Origin: Williamsia herbipolensis
GTDB taxonomy: Bacteria; Actinomycetota; Actinomycetes; Mycobacteriales; Mycobacteriaceae
Assembly: GCF_000964005.1 (NCBI RefSeq)
Contig: NZ_JXYP01000031.1
Span: 1 to 64,000 of the forward strand
Length of the DNA stretch: 64,000 nucleotides
Direction: 5' to 3'
Positions 43,167-53,053 of this stretch are shown here, piece by piece. A model generated the notes under the pieces. That model did not search any database. It had not been told where the DNA came from and worked only from the letters and a program-made list of their open reading frames with translations. Both the position numbers and the translations under genes were made by a program. Every line of letters begins with the position of its first letter. Positions within the stretch are counted from its first letter, which is position 1.

Positions 43167-44225
43167 ATGAGTCCCACCTTCGATCGTCGTTCCTTCCTGC
43201 GCTATTCGCTGATCGCCGGGGGCGCCGCGACCGCCGTCGGCGGCTCGGGGCTGCTCGCCGCGTGCAGTTCGGGATCCTCGTCGTCGAGCTCCGACGCGAT
43301 CAAGATGCAGCTGTCGTGGATCAAGAACATCGAGTTCGCGGGCGAGTACCACGCGCTCGACAAGGGGTACTACAAGGCCGCGGGCCTGTCCGCCGACCCC
43401 GAACTCATCACCGGTGGCGGCGCGGGAACCGGCGTCGAGACCGGCCTCACCTCGAACAAGGTGTGGATCGGCACCACCGCACCGCAGCTCACCGCACCGG
43501 TCATCCTGCAGGGCGCCAAGCTGAAAACCGTTGCCGCGACCTATCAGAAGAACCCGTTCTGCATCATGTCGTCCGCGAAGAAGCCCATCTCGACGCCGGC
43601 GGACATGAAGGGCAAGAAGATCGGGGTGCAGGCCTCCAACGAGAACGTCTTCAAGGCCCTGCTGACCGCGAACAACCTCAGCGAGAGCGACATCCAGAAG
43701 ATCACGGTGCAGTACGACCCGACACCGCTCACCACCGGTGACGTCGACGGCTGGGTCGCCTACAGCACCAACGAGCCGATCACGCTGGCCGCGAAAGGGT
43801 TCCCCACCGAGACCCTGCTGTTCGCCGACTTCAACCTGCCGCTGGTCGCCGAGACCCTCGTGGTGCGTCAGGAGACCATCGACACCGAGCGCGACAAGCT
43901 CAAGAAGTTCCTCAAGGCGGAGGTGCAGGGCTGGAACGATGCCGTCGCCGACCCGCAGAAATCCGCCGAGCTCGCGGTCAACGTGTACGGGAAGTCGTTG
44001 GGCCTCAAGCTCGACGAGCAGGTGAAGGAGGCGCAGGCGCAGAACGAACTGGTCGTCTCCGCCGACACGAAGGCCAACGGATTGCTCACGATGACCGACG
44101 AGCTCATCGCCAAGAACATCGAGGCGCTGGCCAAAGCCGGCTACACCATCTCCGCCACCGACATCTTCGACATGTCGGTACTGGCCGAGGTCTACGCCGA
44201 GAACCCCGACCTCAAGAAGGCCTGA
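43167..44225 (+). CDS. ABC importer substrate-binding lipoprotein (NMT1/THI5-like)
   Basis: A 352-residue binding protein. The signal has a Tat-like RRSFLR and a lipobox LLAAC, with the lipid-carrying Cys at about residue 31, then a Ser-rich linker. The mature domain (MQLSWIKNIEFAGEYHALDKGYY, GTTAPQLTAPVI, GKKIGVQASNEN, YDPTPLTTGDVDGWVAYSTNEP) is typical of NMT1/THI5 proteins, which bind thiamine pyrimidine precursors, riboflavin or related heterocycles. The ligand is not decided by sequence. AGGAG precedes the ATG. Downstream, an imperfect inverted repeat (44253-44290) lies before the convergent mntH end. Confidence 0.88.
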   Translation: MSPTFDRRSFLRYSLIAGGAATAVGGSGLLAACSSGSSSSSSDAIKMQLSWIKNIEFAGEYHALDKGYYKAAGLSADPELITGGGAGTGVETGLTSNKVWIGTTAPQLTAPVILQGAKLKTVAATYQKNPFCIMSSAKKPISTPADMKGKKIGVQASNENVFKALLTANNLSESDIQKITVQYDPTPLTTGDVDGWVAYSTNEPITLAAKGFPTETLLFADFNLPLVAETLVVRQETIDTERDKLKKFLKAEVQGWNDAVADPQKSAELAVNVYGKSLGLKLDEQVKEAQAQNELVVSADTKANGLLTMTDELIAKNIEALAKAGYTISATDIFDMSVLAEVYAENPDLKKA

Positions 44226-44314
44226 CCCGACGCGACGCCGACGCGCATCCACCGTTCATCCGCGCAGGAAGCCTGGCGCGCGTGTGAACGAAGGGCGCGC
44301 GTTGTCCGTGCGGG

Positions 44315-45607
44315 TCAGCCGGTTCCGGTGACCGTGAGGGCGATCAGGGCGATGTTGAGGGCGACGACCACCACGGCGATGGCGATGGCGACGCCGCGCA
44401 GGCTGCGGGAGTCGGCGAACTCGCCCATCAGCGCCCGGTCACGGGTGAGGCGGCCCAGCGGGATGATGGCGAACGGGATACCGAAGCTGAGCACCACCTG
44501 GCTGATCACCAGGGCCCACGTCGGGTCGACACCGCTGCCGAGCACCACCAACGCGGGGACGAGCGTCACCAACCGCCGCACCACCATCGACAGCCGGATC
44601 CGCAACAGGCCCTGCATGATCGACGCCCCGGCGTAGCACCCGACCGAGGTCGAGGCGAGTCCCGAGGCGAGCAGGCCGACGGCGAAGACGGTCGCCATCA
44701 CCGGGCCCATGGCGTCGCCGACCGCGCGCTGCGCGCCCTCGATGGTGTCGGTGCCGTCTTTGCCCTGCAGGTTCTGTGCCGCCAGCAGGAGCAGCGAGAT
44801 GTTCACCGCACCGGCGACCACCAACGCGCACACCACATCCCAGCGCGTCGCCCGTACCAGGCGACGACGACGGGCGTCGGTCGTGCTGGGCCCGTGCCGG
44901 TCGACGACGAGCGCCGAGTGCAGGTAGATGGCGTGGGGCATCACGGTGGCCCCGAGCATGCTGGTCGCCAGCAGTACGGTGTCGGTGCCCTGGAGACGGG
45001 GTACGAGACCGCTGAACACGTTGCCCGCCGACGGCGGGTTGATGACGAGACCCGCGAGGAATCCGACGACGATGATCAGCAGCAGCCCGGCGATGATCGA
45101 CTCGAAGGTGCGCTGCCGGTTGCGGGACTGGAATCCCAACAGCGCCATCGAGATGACGCCGACGATGGCGCCGCCCACGACGAGGGGGAGGTCGAACAGC
45201 AACTGCAACGCGATGGCGCCACCGACGACCTCGGCGATGTCGGTGGCCGCGGCCACGATCTCGGCCTGCCCCCAGAACGCGAGGCGCCGGCGACGCGGGA
45301 GCCGCTCACCGAGCAGCGCGGGCAGCGTCTTACCGGTGACGATCCCGAGTTTGGCCGACTGGTACTGGATGACCACGGCCATCGCGCAGGCCACGACGAG
45401 AACCCAGACGAGCAGGAAGCCGTACCGTGCACCGGCGGTGACGTTGGCCGCGACATTGCCGGGGTCGACGTAGGCGATGGCCGCGACGAACGCCGGCCCG
45501 AGCAGCGCCACGCCGGCGAAGCGACGGGTGCGTCGGCCGGCACCGTCGGTCGAGGTCGGGTCGGCCTCGGGATCCGAGGTCGGCGAGTCGACGGGAGGGG
45601 TGGCCAT
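44315..45607 (-). CDS. mntH: Nramp-family Mn2+/Fe2+ transporter
   Basis: A 430-residue secondary transporter with about eleven membrane helices. The metal-site motifs are DPGN in AYVDPGNVAANV (helix 1) and MPHAIYLHS (helix 6). It imports Mn2+, and possibly Fe2+, with protons. The start is ATG 45607; a longer start was rejected because of the promoter in front. Its upstream region contains a palindrome on the -35 and a DtxR-like box, which suggests metal-responsive control. Confidence 0.92.
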   Translation of the reverse strand: MATPPVDSPTSDPEADPTSTDGAGRRTRRFAGVALLGPAFVAAIAYVDPGNVAANVTAGARYGFLLVWVLVVACAMAVVIQYQSAKLGIVTGKTLPALLGERLPRRRRLAFWGQAEIVAAATDIAEVVGGAIALQLLFDLPLVVGGAIVGVISMALLGFQSRNRQRTFESIIAGLLLIIVVGFLAGLVINPPSAGNVFSGLVPRLQGTDTVLLATSMLGATVMPHAIYLHSALVVDRHGPSTTDARRRRLVRATRWDVVCALVVAGAVNISLLLLAAQNLQGKDGTDTIEGAQRAVGDAMGPVMATVFAVGLLASGLASTSVGCYAGASIMQGLLRIRLSMVVRRLVTLVPALVVLGSGVDPTWALVISQVVLSFGIPFAIIPLGRLTRDRALMGEFADSRSLRGVAIAIAVVVVALNIALIALTVTGTG

Positions 45608-45613
45608 CGGACC

Positions 45614-45674
45614 AATCTGACACACCCCGACGCCGAGTTCAACTCGGGCGAAGAAAAAGTTTCGGCTGACCTAA
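45614..45674 (-). promoter_or_regulatory. mntH promoter with palindromic operator and DtxR-like box
   Basis: On the minus strand, TTGAAC (45642-45637), 17 bases, CAGATT (45619-45614) and six bases lead to the mntH ATG. A perfect palindrome CCGAGTT-C-AACTCGG (45633-45647) overlaps the -35. Upstream at 45656-45674, TTAGGTCAGCCGAAACTTT matches the 19-base DtxR/IdeR consensus at 14 positions. Control by a MntR- or IdeR-type protein is inferred. Confidence 0.55.
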
Positions 45675-45690
45675 CTCAGCAGGCCGTTGG

Positions 45691-47103
45691 TCACTTCTTC
45701 GACAGCGCCTGATACCTGCGCAGGGCCTCTTCGCGTTCGGCCTTGTGGTCGACGATGGGGTCGGGGTAGTCCGACGGCCGACCGTCCTTCAGCTCGTGGA
45801 CGGCCTTGCCCTCGATGTCGGCGAGCTCGGGCACCCACCGGCGGACGTAGTCGCCCGTCGGGTCGAACTTGAGGCCCTGGGTGGTCAAGTTGAACACGCG
45901 GAAATACGGCGAGGCGTCGGTGCCGCAGCCCGCGGTCCACTGCCAGCCGTGCTGGTTGCTCGCGAGGTCGCCGTCGATCAGCTGGTCGAGGAACCAGCGT
46001 GCGCCCCACTGCCACGGGACGTGGAGATCCTTCACCAGGAACGAGGCGACGATCATGCGCAGACGGTTGTGCATGAACCCCGACCCCGACAGCTGCCGCA
46101 TGCCCGCGTCGACGATCGGGAAACCCGTCTTGCCCGCCTTCCACGCCTCGAACGCGGCGTCGGCGTCGGTGCCCTCGTCGACCTCGATCGCGTCGAAGTC
46201 ACGGTTCCAGTTCTGCCAGGCGCTGTGCGGCCATTGCTTGAGGACCGAGGCGTAGAAGTCGCGGAAGCACAGTTCGCGCAGATACGAGGTGGCGCCGGTC
46301 TTCGTCTCAGCGTCGGACTCGAGGCGGGTGAGGTCGGCCAGCATGGTGCGCGGATGGATGTTGCCGTACTTGAGGTAGGCCGACATCCGGCTGGTCGCGT
46401 CGTGGTCGGGACGGTCGCGCTCGTCGTCGTAGTCGCCGACGGCGTGGTCGCTGTAGTCGCCGGTGCCGCTCCGGAACTGCTTCCACCGCTCGAGGGCCGC
46501 GCGCTCGCCGGCGGGGATCGACAGGTCGACGTCGAGGTCGGGGATGTCGTGGGCGTGGATCTCCGACGACGTCACGTCGGCGGGATCGACCCACGTCGCC
46601 GACGTCGGTCCGGACTTCGCGGGCGTGTGCCAGCCATGATCGCGCCACGCACGGAAGTACGGCGTGAACACCTTGTACGGCTCACCGTCGGACTTCGTGA
46701 CGCGGCCCGGCGTCACCGCGAACGACGAACCGGTGGCGTGCAGTTCGACACCGTCACCCACCTTCGACAGCGCCGCCTCGACACGTTCGTCACGGGCCAC
46801 GCCGTACGGGGTGTGGTCGGCGGAGATGTGGACCGAGTTCGCGCCGACCGCCTTCGCGATCAGCGGGATCCGGTTCTCGGGCTTGCCGCGCACCACCAGG
46901 AGTCGGCCGTCGAGCTGCTCGTCGAGATCGCGGAGCGAGTCGTAGAGGAACTTCAGGCGACGCTCGCCGGAGCTCGCGATGAGCGTCGGGTCGAGCACGA
47001 AGCACGCGAGCACCTCGTCGGCGGCGTCGGCGGCCGCCAGCAACGACGGCAGGTCGGCGAGACGGAGGTCGCGGCGGAACCAGAGCAGCGCGGTGTCGGT
47101 CAT
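45691..47103 (-). CDS. phr: Deoxyribodipyrimidine photolyase (class I CPD photolyase)
   Basis: A 470-residue photolyase in the normal domain order: alpha/beta domain first ([45 protein letters not shown]), then the FAD-binding domain ([25 protein letters not shown], the [11 protein letters not shown] helix, [21 protein letters not shown]). It repairs cyclobutane pyrimidine dimers with light through FADH-. An ATG three codons earlier (47112) is an alternative start. Divergent from prrA. Confidence 0.93.
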   Translation of the reverse strand: MTDTALLWFRRDLRLADLPSLLAAADAADEVLACFVLDPTLIASSGERRLKFLYDSLRDLDEQLDGRLLVVRGKPENRIPLIAKAVGANSVHISADHTPYGVARDERVEAALSKVGDGVELHATGSSFAVTPGRVTKSDGEPYKVFTPYFRAWRDHGWHTPAKSGPTSATWVDPADVTSSEIHAHDIPDLDVDLSIPAGERAALERWKQFRSGTGDYSDHAVGDYDDERDRPDHDATSRMSAYLKYGNIHPRTMLADLTRLESDAETKTGATSYLRELCFRDFYASVLKQWPHSAWQNWNRDFDAIEVDEGTDADAAFEAWKAGKTGFPIVDAGMRQLSGSGFMHNRLRMIVASFLVKDLHVPWQWGARWFLDQLIDGDLASNQHGWQWTAGCGTDASPYFRVFNLTTQGLKFDPTGDYVRRWVPELADIEGKAVHELKDGRPSDYPDPIVDHKAEREEALRRYQALSKK

Positions 47104-47167
47104 CTCCTCCATGCAACCACGACACCGCGCGCGCCGACCACGTGCCCGGCCCGGCGCGCTGGGCACA

Positions 47168-47932
47168 ATGGAACCCATGCCCGACGAGTCGACCTCCGCC
47201 ACCGACGTCAGTGTCCTCGTCGTCGACGACGACGCCGACGTGCTCCACTCGCTGCAACGCGGGCTGCGCCTGGCCGGGTTCTCCGTCGACACCGCCACCG
47301 GCGGCGCCGAGGCGCTGCGCGCGATGCAGGTCCGCCGACCCGCACTGCTCGTGCTCGACATCAACATGCCCGGACTCGACGGTGTCGGCGTGGTGACGGC
47401 CCTGCGCGCGATCGGCGACGACATCCCGGTGTGCGTGTTGTCGGCGCGGACGTCGGTCGACGACCGCATCGCCGGACTCGAGGCCGGCGCCGACGACTAC
47501 CTCACCAAACCGTTCGACCTCGGCGAGCTGGTGGCGCGGATCAAGGCGCTGCTCCGCCGACGCCCCGCCGACGCCCCGGCCCCGGTCACCGCCGCGGCGG
47601 GTGGCGCGGAGCGCGACAGGACCGCCGTCGCGGTGCGCAGCGTCGCCCACGTCGACCTCGACCCCGGTGCGCGTCGGGTCTACAGCGACGGCCACCTCGT
47701 CGACCTGACGCGACGCGAGTTCGAACTCCTCGCGGTGCTGATGGAGCACCCCGGGATGGTGCTCAGCCGGGTGCAGCTGCTCAGCCAGGTGTGGGGTTAC
47801 GACTTCGCCGCCGACACCAACGTCGTCGACGTATTTGTCGGTTACCTCCGCCGCAAGCTCGAGGCCCACGGTCAGCCGCGCATCGTCCAGACCGTCCGCG
47901 GGGTGGGTTTCGTGGTCCGGACGACGCCGTGA
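47168..47932 (+). CDS. prrA: Two-component response regulator PrrA
   Basis: A 254-residue OmpR-family regulator. The receiver domain has the acidic pocket VVDDDADV, phospho-acceptor Asp64 in [13 protein letters not shown] and Lys in YLTKPF. The C-terminal winged helix ends [11 protein letters not shown]. The stretches [20 protein letters not shown] and [15 protein letters not shown] match M. tuberculosis PrrA closely. PrrA there is essential and linked to nitrogen limitation and adaptation inside macrophages. ATG 47177 is an alternative start. GTGA overlap with prrB. Confidence 0.95.
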   Translation: MEPMPDESTSATDVSVLVVDDDADVLHSLQRGLRLAGFSVDTATGGAEALRAMQVRRPALLVLDINMPGLDGVGVVTALRAIGDDIPVCVLSARTSVDDRIAGLEAGADDYLTKPFDLGELVARIKALLRRRPADAPAPVTAAAGGAERDRTAVAVRSVAHVDLDPGARRVYSDGHLVDLTRREFELLAVLMEHPGMVLSRVQLLSQVWGYDFAADTNVVDVFVGYLRRKLEAHGQPRIVQTVRGVGFVVRTTP

Positions 47933-49302
47933 CCCGCGCGGCCACGGCCCGGGTGCGGGCCCGACGCGCACGCACACCGTCACTGCGTACCCGCGTCACC
48001 CTGGCCGCCACCGCGGCCACCGTGGTCATCGTCGCGATCGTCGGCGCGGTCGCCTGGACCCAGGTGCACACCAGCGCCTACCGCGAACTCGACGCCCGCG
48101 TCGACACGCTCTCGGCGGCGATGCAACCCAGCATCTCGAACCCCAACGCGACGACCGTGGCCACCGGCGTGGCCGCCGGCGCGCTCGCCACCATCCGGCT
48201 CGGCACCCTCTCGGTCGCGTCGACGACACCGCCGGTCCCGTCGCAGTCGGTGGGTGTGCGCGACCAGACGATCAACGGCACCGACTACCGCGTGAAGACG
48301 GTGTCGGTGCTGGACTCGACGGTCCTCAACGGGTTGGCGACGGTGTCGGTCGCGATCCCGTTGCGCGACACCGAGAATCGCATCGACGACCAGCGCCGCG
48401 CACTGCTGTTCATCGCGGCGGGCGCGGTCGTGGCGGCGGCGGTGTTGGCGTGGCTGCTCGGCGGTCTCGCCGTGCGTCCCCTGCGTCGACTGGCCCGACA
48501 GACAGCGGCCATCGGGGTCGACGCCGGTCCCGAATCCCCCGAACGCACTGCGCTGCAGTCGGTTCGCGGCGCCCGGGAGGCCGAGGACCTCGCCGAGGCC
48601 ATGGACGCCCTGCTGCACAGGGTGGACGACGAACGCACACGTACCCAGGAGGCGCTGGCCACCGCCCGCGACTTCGCGTCGGTCTCGGCCCACGAACTGC
48701 GGACCCCGCTGACGGCGATGCGCACCGACCTCGAGGTGCTCGACACCTTCGCACCCGACGCCGCCGCGCGGGCCGAGATCGTCGGTGACCTGCGGCGCGC
48801 CCACGCGCGGATCCAGGAGACCCTCGCGGCGCTGGAGAGTCTCGCCCAGGGCGAGCTCGGCGGGCGGCACCGCGAGACCCTCGACGTCGTCGACCTCCTC
48901 GACCGCGTGGTGACCGAGGCGAGCGCGCGCCATCCGGGGGTGCGGATCACCCTCGCCGGCGCGCGGTCGGTGATCGCGCCCGTCGTCGAGACCGGTCTGC
49001 GGATGGCGGTCGACAACGCCGTCCTCAACGCGATCCGCCACGGCGAGGCGACCGAGGTCGTCGTCGCCGCGCACCCCGCGCCGACCGGTGCGGCCGTCGT
49101 CGTCGACGACAACGGGCGGGGCATCCCCGTCGCCGACCGCGACCGTCTGTTCCGACGGTTCGAGCGCGGCACCAGCAAGCACTCCGGCTCAGGCCTCGGG
49201 CTGGCGTTGATCGCCCAGCAGTCGGCACTGCACCACGGCACCGCGACACTCACCGACAGCCCGTCGGGCGGGACGCGGCTCACGATCACCATCGGCGCCT
49301 GA
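47929..49302 (+). CDS. prrB: Sensor histidine kinase PrrB
   Basis: A 457-residue membrane kinase. Two helices (about 28-47 and 160-183) bound a sensor domain of about 110 residues. HAMP follows, then the H-box with phospho-acceptor His255 in [14 protein letters not shown] and an HATPase domain with N-box [13 protein letters not shown]1 DDNGRGIP and G2 [12 protein letters not shown]. It phosphorylates PrrA. The GTG start overlaps the prrA stop. Confidence 0.94.
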   Translation: MTRAATARVRARRARTPSLRTRVTLAATAATVVIVAIVGAVAWTQVHTSAYRELDARVDTLSAAMQPSISNPNATTVATGVAAGALATIRLGTLSVASTTPPVPSQSVGVRDQTINGTDYRVKTVSVLDSTVLNGLATVSVAIPLRDTENRIDDQRRALLFIAAGAVVAAAVLAWLLGGLAVRPLRRLARQTAAIGVDAGPESPERTALQSVRGAREAEDLAEAMDALLHRVDDERTRTQEALATARDFASVSAHELRTPLTAMRTDLEVLDTFAPDAAARAEIVGDLRRAHARIQETLAALESLAQGELGGRHRETLDVVDLLDRVVTEASARHPGVRITLAGARSVIAPVVETGLRMAVDNAVLNAIRHGEATEVVVAAHPAPTGAAVVVDDNGRGIPVADRDRLFRRFERGTSKHSGSGLGLALIAQQSALHHGTATLTDSPSGGTRLTITIGA

Positions 49303-49367
49303 CCCCACGGCGCGGTTCTCCGGGCTGGTCAGAGCCCGAGCACTGAGCGTGTCCGATTTGTCACGCT

Positions 49368-49426
49368 ACGGTGGAGGACAGGTCGCGACGCTGCAGAACC
49401 GCCGGTGCCTGCGCGGCCTCCACCGT
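49368..49426 (+). other. Long-range inverted repeat in the haemophore leader region
   Basis: ACGGTGGAGG (49368-49377) and CCTCCACCGT (49417-49426) are perfect complements separated by 39 bases and end 21 bases before the haemophore-like gene. If transcribed, they would form a stem just upstream of its GGAG ribosome binding site. A smaller stem (49321-49338) may terminate prrB. Function is unproven. Confidence 0.4.
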
Positions 49427-49447
49427 GACACTCCATGAGGAGACTCC

Positions 49448-49828
49448 ATGGCCCAGCACATCTCTCGCACCCGCATCTCCCGCGCCGTCGGCGTCGCGAT
49501 CGCGGCCGCCGGTGTCGGCGCGATCGCCCTCATGCCCGCCACCGCGTCGGCCGCACCGGCCGATCGCGCCGTCCCCGGCACGTCGTGCACCGTCGGCCAG
49601 GTCGAGCGAGCCACCACCGCGGTGTCCCCCGCGATCGGCGGCTACCTCCGCAACCCGCAGATCCGCGCCGAGTTCGAGCGCATCGTGGTCCTGCCCGAGC
49701 CGCAGCGGCGTGCCGAGGTACGGCGCTACCTCGACCGCAACCCCGACGTCGCCGCCCAGGTCGACCGCTACCGGCCGCAGATCGACCGCGGCGTCGCCCG
49801 GGTGATTGCCACCTGCGACCGGTTCTGA
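49448..49828 (+). CDS. Secreted haemophore-like haem-binding protein
   Basis: A 126-residue exported protein with a Sec signal peptide cleaved near ATASA-AP. The mature domain (CTVGQVERATTAV, GYLRNPQIRAEFERIV, RRYLDRNPDVAAQVDRYRP, final CDRF) resembles the mycobacterial haemophore family (Rv0203-like), small helical proteins that bind haem outside the cell. The two mature Cys probably form a disulfide. GGAG precedes the ATG. Confidence 0.82.
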   Translation: MAQHISRTRISRAVGVAIAAAGVGAIALMPATASAAPADRAVPGTSCTVGQVERATTAVSPAIGGYLRNPQIRAEFERIVVLPEPQRRAEVRRYLDRNPDVAAQVDRYRPQIDRGVARVIATCDRF

Positions 49829-49853
49829 CCGACCCGCTCTGACCGACCGGGAC

Positions 49854-50816
49854 TCAGCGTTGCGCGAGCAGCGCGCGCCCCAGATCGGCCGCACCCACGA
49901 TCCCGGCGTCGTCGCCCAGTGCCGACACCACGAACTCCCGATCGGGATTCGGTTGCAGCACCCACGGGGCGGCGGCGTCGGCGATCCGGTCGGCCAGTGC
50001 GCCGCCGAGCTTCTCGGCCAGCCCGCCGCCGATCACCACGAGGTCGAGATCGAGCAGGTTGAGCGTCGAACCGATGGCGACGCCCAGGGTCTCGACGGCG
50101 GTGTCGAACAGCGATGTCGCCAGGTCGTCGCCGGACTCGAGGGCCTTCTTCCACACCTTCGAGGTCACCTTCGTCTTGCCGACCTCGTCGCGGATCTCGA
50201 ACAGGCGGGTCTCACGGCCCGCGTCGACCATCGCCTGCGCGGTCGTCTCCATCGATCGCCGACCCGCGTAGGCCTCGACGCAACCGCGGCGCCCACAGCC
50301 ACACAGCGCGCCGCCCTCCCGCACCACCACGTGGCCGATCTCGCCGGCCGCGCCGCGGGAACCGGAGAAGAAGGCCCCATCGAGGATCAACGCGCCGCCG
50401 ATACCTGTACCGAGCCACACACCGAGAACGTTCGCGACATCGCGCGCCGCACCGGCACGCCACTCGCCACGCAACCCGACGTTGACGTCGTTGCCCAGTG
50501 CGACAGGCAGATCGAGACGGTCGCCGAGGTCGTCGTCGATCGCGACCCGCTCGTGCCAGTTCTCGAGATTGGGGACGGTGAGCACCTCACCGTCGTGCAC
50601 GACGCCGGGGATGCCCACCCCGACCGCCGCGGGGCGGTGCTCCAGCGATCCGACGAGGTCGGCGATGGTCGACAGCACGGCGTCGGGTCCCTCGGTCGGT
50701 GTCGACGCCTTCGCGCGGTCGACCACCTCGTGATCGGCGTTCACCAACCCGACCTCGATGTTGGTGCCGCCGACGTCGACGCCTGCGACCAGTCCCGACC
50801 CGCGATGCTGTTTCAC
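49854..50816 (-). CDS. ROK-family glucokinase
   Basis: A 320-residue sugar kinase of the ROK family. ATP site AGVDVGGTNIEVGL, catalytic Asp in LGNDVNVGL, and the zinc motif GHVVVREGG with CGCGRRGCVE are present. It phosphorylates glucose or a similar hexose at C6. The start is taken as GTG 50816; a TTG two codons earlier is possible. It lies convergent to the haemophore gene. Confidence 0.88.
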   Translation of the reverse strand: MKQHRGSGLVAGVDVGGTNIEVGLVNADHEVVDRAKASTPTEGPDAVLSTIADLVGSLEHRPAAVGVGIPGVVHDGEVLTVPNLENWHERVAIDDDLGDRLDLPVALGNDVNVGLRGEWRAGAARDVANVLGVWLGTGIGGALILDGAFFSGSRGAAGEIGHVVVREGGALCGCGRRGCVEAYAGRRSMETTAQAMVDAGRETRLFEIRDEVGKTKVTSKVWKKALESGDDLATSLFDTAVETLGVAIGSTLNLLDLDLVVIGGGLAEKLGGALADRIADAAAPWVLQPNPDREFVVSALGDDAGIVGAADLGRALLAQR

Positions 50817-50876
50817 CGTCAAAGTCTGTCACGCGGCCGCGCCGTGCTGAGATCAACGGGTGAACGGTGAGAGTGC

Positions 50877-51359
50877 ATGAACGACGACGTATGGAACGAG
50901 AACGTCCGCGGCGAGACCCCGATCGAACGCCTCGACCGCAACTGGTCGTTCCTGCTGCAGGAGATGCGCGTGATCCAGACCGGGATCCAGCTGCTCACCG
51001 GGTTCCTGCTGACGTTGCCGTTCCAGTCGCGGTTCACCGGTCTGTCCGACCGGGATCTCACGATCTACCTGGTGACGTTGACCGCGTCGGCGCTGGCAAC
51101 GGTGTTCCTCGTGACACCCGTCGCCATGCATCGCGTGCTGTTCCGTCGGCACGCCATCGCCTCGGTGGTGCGATGGGCCAATCGGCTCGCGGTCGCCGGA
51201 CTCGTCCTGCTCGGGGTCGCGGTGATCGGCGTGGTGACGCTGATCTTCGACGTCGTCGTCGACGAGACCGCCGGACTGGTGGTGGGTGTCGCGGTCGCGG
51301 TGGCCGCGATCGCATTATGGGCGCTACTGCCCCTGTCGATCAGGCGGCACACGCCGTGA
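50877..51359 (+). CDS. DUF6328-like four-helix membrane protein
   Basis: A 160-residue protein with a short acidic N terminus (ETPIERLDRNWSFLLQEMRVIQTG) and four hydrophobic helices in two pairs, ending in a basic tail. This matches a small actinobacterial membrane family (DUF6328) of unknown function. One Leu codon is TTA (51316-51318), rare in DNA of this composition. Confidence 0.78.
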   Translation: MNDDVWNENVRGETPIERLDRNWSFLLQEMRVIQTGIQLLTGFLLTLPFQSRFTGLSDRDLTIYLVTLTASALATVFLVTPVAMHRVLFRRHAIASVVRWANRLAVAGLVLLGVAVIGVVTLIFDVVVDETAGLVVGVAVAVAAIALWALLPLSIRRHTP

Positions 51360-51365
51360 GTGGGG

Positions 51366-51734
51366 CTATCCCACGCCCAGCAGGTCGATGACGAACACGA
51401 GCGTCTTGCCCGAGAGTCGGTGTCCCGCACCCGCGGGTCCGTAGGCCAGCTCCGGCGGAGCGATGAGCTTGCGGCGACCGCCGACCTTCATGCCGGGGAT
51501 GCCCTGCTGCCAGCCCGGGATGAGGCGGTCGAGGGGGAAGTTCGCGGATTGCCCACGGTCCCATGAGGAGTCGAATTCCTCGCCGGTCTCGTACTCGACG
51601 CCGACGTAGTGCACGTCGACCATGCCGTGCGGCACGGCCTCGGCGCCGTCACCGACCACGAGGTCCTCGGTGACGAGCTCGGTGGGCGCGGGGCCCTCCG
51701 GGAAATCGACCTCCGGCTTGGTCTGGTCGGCCAT
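51366..51734 (-). CDS. FKBP-type peptidyl-prolyl cis-trans isomerase
   Basis: A 122-residue cytosolic FKBP domain: VDVHYVGVEYETGEEFDSSW, IPGWQQGIPGMKVGGRRKLIAPPELAYG and LVFVIDLLGV hold the usual pocket residues (Asp, Phe, Trp, Tyr). It catalyses proline isomerisation and is sensitive to FK506-type ligands in the family. Its start overlaps the citrate synthase stop (TGATG); this gltA-FKBP pairing is also known from Corynebacterium. Confidence 0.93.
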   Translation of the reverse strand: MADQTKPEVDFPEGPAPTELVTEDLVVGDGAEAVPHGMVDVHYVGVEYETGEEFDSSWDRGQSANFPLDRLIPGWQQGIPGMKVGGRRKLIAPPELAYGPAGAGHRLSGKTLVFVIDLLGVG

Positions 51735-53053
51735 CAGCGCTGTCCCATCTCGGTGAAGTCACGCTCGGTGTACCCGGTGTAGATCTGGCGCGGGCGGCCG
51801 ATCTTCGTGCTCGGGTCGGCGTTCATCTCCTGCCAGTGCGCGATCCATCCCGGCAGACGGCCGAGGGCGAACAGCACGGTGAACATGCGCGTCGGGAAGC
51901 CCATCGCGCGGTAGATGAGGCCGGTGTAGAAGTCGACGTTCGGGTACAGCTTGCGCTCGATGAAGTAGTCGTCGTGCAGGGCGACGTCCTCGAGTCCCTT
52001 GGCGATGTCGAGCAGGTCGTCGGTGACACCGAGGGTCTTGAGGATCGTGTCGGCGGTCTCCTTCACGATGGCCGCGCGCGGGTCGTAGTTCTTGTAGACC
52101 CGGTGTCCGAAGCCCATGAGCTTGACCCCGGCCTCCTTGTTCTTCACCCGGTTCATGAACTCCTTGGTGTCGCCACCACCGGCGCGGATGTCGTCGAGCA
52201 TCTCGAGGACGGCCTGGTTGGCGCCACCGTGCAGCGGACCCCACAGGGCGTTGATGCCGCCGGAGATCGAGGTGAACAGGTTGGCCTGCGACGACCCGAC
52301 GAGACGGACCGTCGAGGTCGAACAGTTCTGCTCGTGATCGGCGTGGAGGATGAAGAGCATGTCGAGGGCCTTGGCGACCTCGGGATCGACCTCGTAGGGC
52401 TCGGCGGGGAACCCGAAGGTCATACGCAGGAAGTTCTCGACCAGGCTCAGCGAGTTGTCCGGGTACAGGAACGGCTGACCGACCGACTTCTTGTACGCGT
52501 AGGCCGCGATGGTCGGCAGCTTGGCGAGCAGACGGATCGTCGACAGCTCGACCTGCTCGGGATCCTTCGGATCGAGCGAGTCCTGGTAGTAGGCACTCAG
52601 CGCGTTGACGGCACTGGAGAGCACCGGCATCGGGTGTGCGTTGCGGGGGAACCCGTCGAAGAACCGCTTGAGATCCTCGTGGAGCAGGGTGTGCCGCTGG
52701 ATGCGGTTGGTGAAGTCGTGGAGTTCGCTCGCGCTCGGCAGCTCGCCGTAGATCAGCAGGTAGCTGACCTCGATGAACGTCGACTGCTTCGCGAGCTGGT
52801 CGATCGGGTACCCGCGGTAGCGCAGGATGCCCGCGTCACCGTCGATGTAGGTGATGGCCGACTTGGTCGACGCGGTGTTGACGAACCCGCCGTCGAACGT
52901 GGTCATGCCGGTCTGGGCGAGGAATTTGCCGAGCCCCACACCGGCGGCACCCTCGGTGGCCTCGATGATCGGGAGGTCGAGTTCGCCCCCGGGGTACTCG
53001 AACTTGGCGGTCTGGGCTTCTGCCCCGTTGGACGAGACTGTTTCCGCGGACAC
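51734..53053 (-). CDS. gltA: Citrate synthase (type II)
   Basis: A 439-residue hexameric-type citrate synthase. Catalytic residues lie in LHADHEQNCSTSTVR, in WGPLHGGANQ and GFGHRVYKNYDPR, and in the C-terminal Asp region HDDYFIERKLYPNVDFYTG. It condenses acetyl-CoA and oxaloacetate at the head of the citric acid cycle. GTG 53053 is chosen as the start (SAETVSSNG); the frame extends 24 codons further without family similarity. Coupled to the FKBP gene. Confidence 0.95.
   Translation of the reverse strand: MSAETVSSNGAEAQTAKFEYPGGELDLPIIEATEGAAGVGLGKFLAQTGMTTFDGGFVNTASTKSAITYIDGDAGILRYRGYPIDQLAKQSTFIEVSYLLIYGELPSASELHDFTNRIQRHTLLHEDLKRFFDGFPRNAHPMPVLSSAVNALSAYYQDSLDPKDPEQVELSTIRLLAKLPTIAAYAYKKSVGQPFLYPDNSLSLVENFLRMTFGFPAEPYEVDPEVAKALDMLFILHADHEQNCSTSTVRLVGSSQANLFTSISGGINALWGPLHGGANQAVLEMLDDIRAGGGDTKEFMNRVKNKEAGVKLMGFGHRVYKNYDPRAAIVKETADTILKTLGVTDDLLDIAKGLEDVALHDDYFIERKLYPNVDFYTGLIYRAMGFPTRMFTVLFALGRLPGWIAHWQEMNADPSTKIGRPRQIYTGYTERDFTEMGQR

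Noticed and set aside
44253-44290. Bidirectional terminator between the binding protein gene and mntH
   Set aside because: The CGTTCA/TGAACG inverted repeat has a poorly paired interior and no T-run; too weak to list as a feature.
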